DNA from: Nematostella vectensis
Taxonomy: Eukaryota; Cnidaria; Anthozoa; Actiniaria; Edwardsiidae
DNA: 64,000 nt
Assembly (NCBI RefSeq): GCF_932526225.1
Contig: NC_064039.1
Location: forward strand, 13,100,139 to 13,164,138
Reading direction: 5' to 3'
Positions 49,401 through 58,800 of the stretch are shown here, one piece after another (the stretch's first letter is position 1; the number at the start of each line of letters is the position of its first letter). Made by a program: the position numbers and the translations under genes. The notes below the pieces were generated by a model, which worked only from the letters and a program-made list of their open reading frames with translations, was not told the origin of the DNA and made no database searches.

Positions 49401-51890
49401 TCAGTCAAGGGTGGTGTTTAGGGTACATTTCATCCCTATAAGATAATGCTTCAGCAGTATTCTCAAGGGAACTTACAGGTGATGTAATGTTGATAGGGGC
49501 ATCAGTCAAGGGTGGTGTTTAGGGTACATTTTATCCCTATAAGATAATGCTTCAGCAGTATTCTCAAGGGAAATTAACCTACAGGTGATGTGATGAAGAT
49601 AGGGGCATCAGTCAAGGGTGGTGTTTAGGGTACATTTCATCCCTATAAGATAATGCTTCAGCAGTATTCTCAAGGGAACTTAACCTACAGGTGGTGTGAT
49701 GAAGATAGGGACATCAGCCAAGGGTGGTGTTTAGGGTACATTTCATCCCTATAAGATAATGCTTCAGCAGTATTCTCAAGGGAACTTAACCTACAGGTGA
49801 TGTGATGAAGATAGGGGCATCAGTCAAGGGTGGTGTTTAGGGTACATTTCATCCCTATAAGATAATGCTTCAGCAGTATTCTCATGGGAACTTACAGGTG
49901 ATGTGATGATGATAGGGGCATCAGCCAAAGGTGGGACCATGTAACCCTTTTTTAGATCATGCTTTGAACATTAAAGAGAAAAGAAGAAAATGGACATTCA
50001 TTTTAAATCAAAAATATTTGTGACCCCCTGTTTGAAAGTGTGGATATGCAGGGTGCAAATTCTTACACATGTAATTCAGTAAAGCATGACTACTTTGAAA
50101 GGGAAGCCCAATATACAAATACATTTTATGATGAGTGGTAGACTTCCTCTCTTTTCCCTGAAGCATTTGTGAAAGTGATTACATGCATTGCATCATTTAA
50201 CTTTTTATCCCTGAGAGTTTATACTGTGCTTATTTAAAGTTTCATGTTTACAACAAGAGCATTGAAAAAGAACTGGAATCATCTAGCGCTGTTGGGCTTG
50301 CTCTTGGTGAAATGTAGTACCTAGATATTGTTTTTTATTGAAAAGAGTATCTTCCCCCCAAAAAAAATATTCAATAAGGAACTGAGTGAATAAAGAAACA
50401 GACAAATTGGTTCCAGGTTACCTCAACTATATTTATTTCCTTTAGCAAAACAAGCAATCCAGTCCTGCTCTAGCCCCTTGCTGAAGTTGAGGCCCATCAG
50501 TCAAGGGATCCAGGCTTCCAAATCAAAAGCCAGGAACTGTCTAGGTGAGAATATACTGTCAGTCGTCGTAGGGTTGTCATTTTTTTTTCACATTTGAGCC
50601 AAGGAGCCCTGTGAGGGGGCTCTGATAAAAGCAGATGGGGAGGATTGTCAGCAAAATCAATTTTAACCCTAAGGGATAGCACTTTGGGTGTGGTCAACAG
50701 AAAAATTAGCCCTAAGAGATAGCAAATTGGGTGTGGTCAAACAATTTTAGACATTACAGAATTGAAAAAAATATTATATATATATATATATTTTATACCC
50801 TAAAAGATAGAACGACCACCCCTGTCAATTTTCCTTGAGGCTCCCCTCTTGGGCGAGGAACGTAGGAGGGGGGGGGGGGGGTATTGCTATGACTTCGAAT
50901 CCGTGTGCCTCCTCAATAGCTATTTTGTCTAGTCAGCAAGATGTACCGGTATGTCCATGTGATTGAGTCTTGCTTCCATGTGAACTTTGTTTTTGTTCTT
51001 AATGTCTATATTCAACAGAATGTCAAATAGGATGAGTCCATAACATGAATTTGATGTAGCAAGCAATGTGCAAAGTCTGGCCCAATAAAAATAATCTAAG
51101 CAAGGCTGAGTATTTCAGACATTTGCCCAGTTGAATTTTACAGTATTTTCTAAATGACCAAACTACAACTACAGTACTAAACTAAATGGTTTTATTGATG
51201 ATTGTTATATATTTTTTTTCTTGATTTTAACGAAGTATTTTCTATAAAGTGATTTCTGTAATGATGCACTTCTCAAACAAGAATTACCACCAAGCTAATG
51301 CCCATAACTTTCTAGAGTTCTTGTTACCCTACAAAGAGCGGCCAAAGACTACAAACCTCACAGCAAATAGACTTGTGGCAGGTGCACTGGGGATGAAGTC
51401 ATCCATGACAAAGGAACAGCGGCAGAAAGAGAGGGAAAAGCTCAAGGAAGCCAGAGGTATGCTATCGATTCAATGAGCTATTGGGTCTAAAATTTTGGGC
51501 ACTCGGATACTCCACCCATCGTCGTGTTCATAGCCTAGGACCCGGGGTGGGGCCACTATTAGAGAATACATGGTTTGGGTGGGTGATAAAACTAAGGAGA
51601 AAGTAGGTGTATTTAAGTAGAGCTGTCTGCATTGTCCATGACTTACGTAATCAATTCAGCGAGTAGTGAAAATATATATAACATGCACACATTTGCACAC
51701 AATGGAGTTTTTTCCACCAGGATTCAAGCACAATTATACATGTTCATTCAGCAATTTCTGTTTACTTGGTTCAAAGCTAAGAATGTATTTGTGTTGTACA
51801 TGTATTTTTTTAATACAAATTTATTTCACAATAGAACAAAGGCAGCAAGAGAAGCAGAGAAAAGCTGAAGTATGGGGAGATGACTTCTAA
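37439..51890 (+). CDS. R3HCC1L: R3H and coiled-coil domain protein, R3HCC1/R3HCC1L-like
   Basis: Eight exons: 37439-37521 (tentative), 37643-37867, 38093-39452, 39723-39822, 40031-40112, 40189-40259, 51250-51456 and 51835-51890; about 727 aa with phases closed. Exon 2 encodes an R3H-type nucleic-acid-binding domain (LFLPPLSPRLRFLTHQLV, then SVGSAEERRTTVYMAQG). Exon 3 starts with a basic RPRGRSRGRARRPDQPIYVP segment, then a long acidic/Ser linker with loosely repeated units and a Lys-rich stretch ending SEDDWDANFDESGE. Exons 4-6 give an RRM-like fold (HILEIYDFSPELQTKDV, NIMWVDDTHALAVFSS). Exons 7-8 give PYKERPKTTNLTANRLVAGA and a charged coiled coil ending AEVWGDDF. The exact role is unknown. 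Intron 2 appears to use a GC donor (AG|GCATGT). Intron 6 holds the minisatellite. The start is uncertain: 37439 has strong context, and an 8-nt exon at 37577-37584 also fits. Confidence 0.85.
40239..49937 (+). repeat. 9.7-kb minisatellite carrying copies of an exon end and 5' splice site
   Basis: Tandem array with units of 101 bp (ending GGGAACTTACAG or GGGAAATTACAG) or 106 bp (ending AACTTAACCTACAG), each followed by GTGATGTGATGAAGATAGGG or GTGATGTAATGTTGATAGGG. The core TTTAGGGTACATTTCATCCC is nearly invariant. By length there are roughly 90-95 units. The first unit is anchored on R3HCC1L exon 6: the exon end TTCTCAAGTGAAATTACAG and donor GTGATG recur in every unit as TTCTCAAGGGAAATTACAG|GTGATG. 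Variant units show higher-order structure: an alternating 101+106 dimer in many parts, a shift of about 1045 bp (for example 44001 and 45046), and one of 3130 bp (variants at 43071/46201, 43481/46611 and 43561/46691). The array stops in GGTGGGACCATGTAACCC. Confidence 0.95.
50085..50410 (-). mobile_element. Diverged relic of the foldback element
   Basis: In the plus direction it follows the foldback right arm (about 5815-6130) phrase by phrase: AAATACATTT, GGTAGACTTCCTCTCTTTTC, GCATTTGTGAAAGTGATTAC, GCTGTTGGGCTTGCTCTTGG, CCCCCC and then AATAAGGAACTGAGTGAATA and GAAACAGACAAA. Many substitutions and no opposite arm are seen. It sits about 150 bp after the minisatellite, in R3HCC1L intron 6. The rest of 49938-51249 shows a G run (about 50868-50881) and no gene. 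Confidence 0.65.
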
Positions 51891-52821
51891 TATTTTATTT
51901 AGCAAATAGATCTAATTTTTGCATGTATATGTCATGTTTAAGAAAGTATGCAATGCCGAGTTGGTGTGACATTGTTCAGGACACACTGTGATATCATTAC
52001 ATTTGTTTTTATACAACAACACTTGTAAATCGTGCACTCTGATAGGTCAATATATAATGTCTCATCACAGCTCACATTTTATTGGTATTGTTGAATAAAT
52101 ATAGATATCACAGTGGGTGTGTAATAAAATATCCATTTAGTTTGCATTTGGAATCTAGAGGTGTTTTTTATGTACATTTTAGTATTAGTCCACATACGAT
52201 AGACAAAATGTAAATAAAATCTTTGTACAGGGCACCTTGAACATTCTATGACTTAAAGCACACTGTTGAATTATTCATCTAGTTATTGCCTTTTTCTATA
52301 GCCATAGTTATCGTTATTATACTGCAGTTGCAAAATGGGTAGTAGGAAGGTCAGGTTTGACAACCTGGAGAAATGGATGGACAAAGACATCTCCCTTGGC
52401 CTGCCCAGTGATCTCACAATCTTGTTATTTGTGTATCAAACCTGGTCCCCTACTCAGTTTGCAAATGGCAACTGGCAAGAAATCAATTCAATGGATAAAT
52501 AAGACCCAATGTGTACAGTACTATGATTTTATGCAAGTAAAAAAACAGTTCTTCACAGATCTGGGTTAAAACTTTCAAAAACACAATACTAGATTTGGAC
52601 CAAACTATTAGATTTCATGTAAATACTAATGAAGGGACAAATGTGCATCTTATTTAATCACAACTCAAGACAGCCATTTCTTTCACTGGGTTATTGTTAA
52701 GATGCTTTCTAGGAAATGGCCCTTGTTAAAATGTCACAGCAAGTGTTGATAAGCCTAGGAATGACCTGTCTTGTTTCATTCCACAAAGTCTTTGTACATC
52801 ATGATGGCTTGCCCTCTCTTG
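51891..52821. other. Convergent 3' intergenic region R3HCC1L / SNRPG
   Basis: It contains AATAAA signals for R3HCC1L at 52094-52099 and further AATAAA-type signals near 52125 and 52215. No gene is seen. A 70-codon open frame at 52357 shows no conserved feature. Confidence 0.45.
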
Positions 52822-55800
52822 CTATAACACTCGGTCCAATGCTTCCATGGTAACTATACTGTTTCCTCTGATAACCTGGTTAAAAGAAACAGCAAAGATT
52901 TTGTACAAGGGAAGTTCAAATGTTAATACTGCTTTTAAACATGAGTAATAGAGTTGAGTAAAGCTGTAGTCAATCAGTGGGTGATTTTATGTTCTGTTTG
53001 ACACAGACAATGTTGATGAGTTAGGTGCTATGTGAAAGTCTTTATGTTTACAGTACTGCATCAGTTGCATCTAGCCTACTTGTGACCTAAATGTCAAACT
53101 GTAGAAAAGAACATAGTGTGGTACATACCACCATGCCAATAGCATGCTTCTCATTTCCCGACACATTCTCAACAGCATCATCCAGAACAAGGTTCATGAA
53201 GGGATCATACCCACGCAGCACTCCAGACACATGTCGTCCGCCATTCAGTTTCACTGGAAAATGCCACAAAAGAATGGATTAATTCTACACTAGAACCATG
53301 CTAACTTAATTTCATATAACTGGAATTCCCCACTAACTTGAACTGAGTTTGATTTCCGTTTCATCTGGACCTATCAGCAGTCATAACTAATCGGATAACT
53401 CAAACTATTTTAATTTTGAGGTAGCTAGAGTCAAAACTACAGACGAGCTGTAGAACAACTAGGTGGTCTGAGTAGGTTTTGCCTTGACCATTTTACCCTA
53501 ACCTTCTTATCATTACTCCTTGAAGATGTTTATTATTCTTAAGTGAGCTCTTTCACACATATATATCAATATCATATCCATTATTTATATGAGCAACTAT
53601 TTCATGTTTGTAGTTGATCATGATAATGCACCAGTCAATTGAAACCAAGGCACTACAACCCCCGGGACATAGCGAGGAAATTAACATTCATGTGGTGTTA
53701 AATGCTTGTTACTTTCCCGTCTACCGGAGCCTGTGACAGCATTAAAACCCTGATACATGGCCCCAGTGTTTTCCGATAACGTCCCACGATTGTGGAATGC
53801 GGTTTTTTGGTAGTCAACACAGGAATGAATGACATTCTTAAGGTTACGGGGTGCCTTGAAATGAAAATTATATCGAAAAAACATTTTTGCATCTTTAAAT
53901 TCCCTACTACATTACCTTTATTATAGCAAAGAAAAATTTTGGATTTTTATTATCTTCTCGATATAATAAGAAAAAACAAATTTTGCTTGAAGACTTTGTG
54001 TAAGCATCAAGGTGTTTTTGGAACCCTGTGTTCCCTACATCTGGGACCTGCGGTTATAGTTAATTAGCATACTGTTTTTACCCATAAATTGTGACTTCAA
54101 AAATCTCAAATTCAGTTTCTTCGTCTTGCAGAAAGTCCTAGCTTTCCAAAATATATAACTGATAGATAAACGAAAAAGACGGAAGTCTGCATGGGGTCGT
54201 CTCAAGCATAAAACGAGGGTGAAGACTTCTTAATGAAAGATCTCGCTAAAAGGACAATATTCTTGTTGGCTTCTCTTGAATTACTTTGTCCCTACAACCC
54301 GCTTCAAGGTTATCAGAGAAGAATGCCTCAGCATTTCCAAAATCAAAACATTAAGACTAAATCGTTAGTTACGATTTGTCTAGTACATGTCTACCAGTCT
54401 CAGTCATGCTTTCCTGCTTTCACATGAGCGCGGCTTTTCCTTGTATTCCCCATATGTGCAGGAATTTTTGCTTGTCACTTTTTTTTCTCATGGCGAAATG
54501 TGAAACTTCCCAAAATGACTCGGTTTTCGCCTCTTATTGGTCGGTCTGTTTATCTAGAGCTGATGATATGATCACCTCGTTGACAGATAACTCAAGTAGG
54601 TGTTGCACTCTCCAAGAACTTTCAACCAAGATTTTCTCATCTTCGAATTTGTGTGCATTTCTAAACTTCAAAACCCTATTGTGTGTAACACTTTCCCATT
54701 TAAAAATGTACTTTCCCATTTAAATGTGTACTTTTGCGAGAGCGTTGTTTTCGAATCCTCAAAACGCGGGTCAACCAATCAGAGACCATCACTTCAATAG
54801 CCTTAATTCAAGGCGTCTGGAGAACGCCAGTCAGCCAATAAAATGATCTTGAAATTTGAGCCCTCGTGATTCCACGTTCTTCCACACGACTTGACCAATC
54901 ACACCGAATCATTCTTATCCCGCAAAAAGGTCAATACAAATAGCCTTCTGTCAACAGATGCAGATTGCCGGTGATAACGATAATTAACGCGGACTAGGGG
55001 TCAGAAGAGATCAAATGGAGAAGATGACTTTAGAAAATAAAAGGAGTAGCCATACATCTTCAAAACTTCGTATGGTACTTGAGCTTTAACAAGTCATTAA
55101 ACAAGCTATTTCTAAAACCAACACCAAGGACACTCGAATTGGCTTACCCTAGTAATGACCTTTTTCTTCTTTGCACAGCTCTCCTAGAATCTCTTTTCGC
55201 TATACCAAATATGTCATGTCTTTCTGTGAACAATTCACCAAGTGGATATTTTTAGTGTTCCCAGGTCGGACTAATCATACTTGATCTTAATGAACCAAAG
55301 ATGGCGCGAAACGAAATTGGCGCCCTTTTAGTCCCGTGGCTTGGCTACAATCCCGGCTGTATCCAGCCCAAATTTGTCTGCATCCAAATCAAATATTGTT
55401 CTTTTTGCCGTCGGTTTCATCCAAGAATGACCCATTCGTATTGTTCTCATTATAAAAAGATGCAGGAGAGAAATCTTCTAGCTCACGCTGCAAATGATGC
55501 CGTGTAACACGAGATCTCAGGGTATGGAATGAATTGATAAACAATTTACTGTTTCAACAGATTCGGATTATACAGCAAATCAAAGTGCGTTTTCGAACGC
55601 AGAACGTGCAATCTGTAATATAGGTGAACTCGAAAAATACCATCGTGTTTCGAAGCAATCACATACGGAAAACCCCTTTAATAAAGCAAACCTATAACTA
55701 CTGAAACATCTCACCGAAACTTGAAAGAGAAAGATAGTATACAACATCATCATTTATTACAAGGAGAGCGAATAAAAGCCAATCACATTCCCAATCAGTG

Positions 55801-58800
55801 CGTTTGCAGACGCAACGAGTGTCTAGGATCGATTTACAAAGAAACATAGGCATGGAAAGCCGGTAAAAATTTTAGTGTACTATGTATCTAAAGTGACTAG
55901 CCTTTAAACAATATATCGGCGTTTTCTTACTTGTAAGTCAAGCACGCAAAATGTTTTGTTCATTTCACAGAGATCGGACATAGCCATGCGTTATACTTCC
56001 CGATAGACACTCAAGAGTAGGCTTTGAAAACAAACCGGAAAGTGTGCGTTTTAAAGACGCAGGCTAGTCAATAGTGTGAAAGAATCTAATTTTCGGTACG
56101 AGAAACACATTATGGCGTTTGTAATTGGTTGTTAGAAGACAAGGTTGATACAACTTTCTTATTCAAACATCAAAAGCAAGCTGTTATAAGTTGATTTACG
56201 TCTAGTTATGTGCTTTGGGAAAGCACCCGACTCCGGGACAGATGGAGCACCAAAGGTTGAGCTCTCTGTTGGTGGTCATATGATATGATTAAAAAAACTG
56301 CTATCTTGTAAGCTAGGAGATAAGGCCCGAACAAACCGGAAAGTGTGCGTTTTAAAGACGCAGGCTAGTCAATAGTGTAGAAGAATCTAATTTTCGGTAC
56401 AAGAAACACATGGCGCTTGTAATTGCTTGTAAGGACATGATATAATTTTTCTTGTTCAAACATCAAAGCAAGCTGTTATTAGTTGATTTATAGTTGATTT
56501 ACGTCTTTAAAGCTAGCTATGTGCTTTTGGTTTGCTTTATTTTGGGTATAAGTTCATAATATTTCCTACATTCATGTCACCATCCTGGGCTTACATTCAA
56601 AGTAGTGGACTACAATTTATTTCATTGAGCATTTTTGTCTATAGTTTGGTGAGCTTGAGTATAAGCAGGGTATAAATAACAATGTCAAGTAATTTATCCC
56701 TTAGGATAAAACCAATCGCATGTCTATTAGTGCGTTCGAAAATGCAACGGTCTAGATATTCATGCAAGCATGAGATCAAGAGACAGATATAGGCATGGAA
56801 AGGCAGTGAAAATATTATATCCTCGCAAACTTTAAACACCGCCAGATTACTGTTTTCCAAAAGTAGTTGTTTATCCGAGAACTAGACATTTTGCTGCCAA
56901 TAAACAGTGAACAATACGCTCTGAGAATAAAGCCGATGTTTTGGGATGTTGGCGCGTTCTAGAGACCCCTTTTAGGGGTAGCGATGGGTAAGTTCGAGAT
57001 TTGCCGAGGCGCCAAGACCGCGTTTTAGAATCCGAGCCCGAGACTTTAAGTCAAATTTCGGAATCCGTGTCCGAGCTTTTACTAGCTTGTGTTCGGACAT
57101 CAGATAACTTGCTCGAGGTATGACATAAACATTAGTTGAAAAAGAATAGCTAGAGCGGAAAGGCTTAAGACTCGAGACTTGAAAAAGAGGGAAACCCTTA
57201 GCAGTAACGACATAAAACAGATCGCGTTTAACAGAGACTCCGAGAACGTGGTAGAAAAAGAGGCTCCAAGACCCTAAAATGTCGGGGGGGAAAACGAGAC
57301 TTCAAGACTTCCGTAAAAACGCCGAGATTCGGGGACTTTGCGAAATTTTTGCGAGATTTTCGAAATTTTAAGGTACCCATCGTTACCCCTTACGTATATG
57401 ACAGATTGCACGTTCTTTTTGCAATTGGTTCCCTCCAAGAATGACCCATTCGTATTGTTCTCATTATAAAAAGATCTAGCTCACGCTGCACATGATGCCG
57501 TGTAACACGAGATCTCAGGGTATGGAATGAATTGATAAACAATTTGCTGTTGTTGCAATTAAATATTGACAGATTCTGATTATACAGCAAATCAAAACGT
57601 AGTAAGTGCGTTTTCGAACACAGAACGTGCAATCTGTAATATAGATGAACTCGAAAAATACCATCGTGTTTCGAAGCAACCACAACTTGAGTAAATAGCC
57701 GTGGGTATAGGTGCTGGGCCTCCCACATGCTAACTTTGTCAAGTTGAAAAAATGTAACACCAAGCTGTAATATCCGACTGTTCCTATGCATGAATCTACG
57801 ATACTGTAGGATGATAATAGGCTAAATTCTTTTAAACAGATTATCTGTTCAAATCTTTTGATTTTTCTCTAGAATTATATTATGTGCATCGAATTGCGCT
57901 CTTTTGCTCGACTGGTGCTTGGAATGCTTGTGTGCCAAGAGCAAAGCTCCCTAGCTCGGGCTTTATCTCCTAGCTTACAAGATAGCAGTTTTTTAATCAT
58001 ATCATATGACCACCAACAGAGAGCTCAACCTTTGGTGCTCCATCTGTCCCAGAGTCGGGTGCTTTCCCAAAGCACATAACTAGACGTAAATCAACTTATA
58101 ACAGCTTGCTTTTGATGTTTGAATAAGAAAGTTGTATCAACCTCGTCTTCTAACAACCAATTACAAACGCCATAATGTGTTTCTCGTACCGAAAATTAGA
58201 TTCTTTCACACTATTGACTAGCCTGCGTCTTTAAAACGCACAGTTTCCGGTTTGTTTTCAAAGCCTACTCTTGAGTGTCTATCGAGAAGAAAATATAACG
58301 CATGGCTATGTCCAATCTCTGTGAAACGAACAAAACATTTTGCGTGCTTGACTTACAAAGTAAGAAAACGCCGATATATTGTTTAGAGGCTAGTCACTTT
58401 AGGCTTTGAAAAGACTTTCCATGCCTATGTATCTTTGTAAATCGATCCTAGACACTCGTTGCGTCTGCAAACGCACTGATTGGGAATGTGATTGGCTTTT
58501 ATTCGCTCTCCTTGTAATAAATGATGATGTTGTATACTATCTTTCTCTTTCAAGTTTCGGTGAGATGTTTCAGTAGTTATAGGTTTGCTTTATTAAAGGG
58601 GTTTTCCGTATGTGATTGCTTCGAAACACGATGGTATTTTTCGAGTTCACCTATATTACAGATTGCACGTTCTGCGTTCGAAAACGCACTTTGATTTGCT
58701 GTATAATCCGAATCTGTTGAAACAGTAAATTGTTTATCAATTCATTCCATACCCTGAGATCTCGTGTTACACGGCATCATTTGCAGCGTGAGCTAGAAGA

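Noticed and set aside
40239-49937. CRISPR array or coding repeat protein
   Set aside because: The repeats are head-to-tail without unique spacers, carry stops in all frames, and sit in a spliced intron of an animal-type gene.
53681-53892. ORFs in SNRPG intron 2 on the minus strand
   Set aside because: Two overlapping frames are equally open, with no conserved sequence. Possibly a decayed mobile element, but not identifiable.
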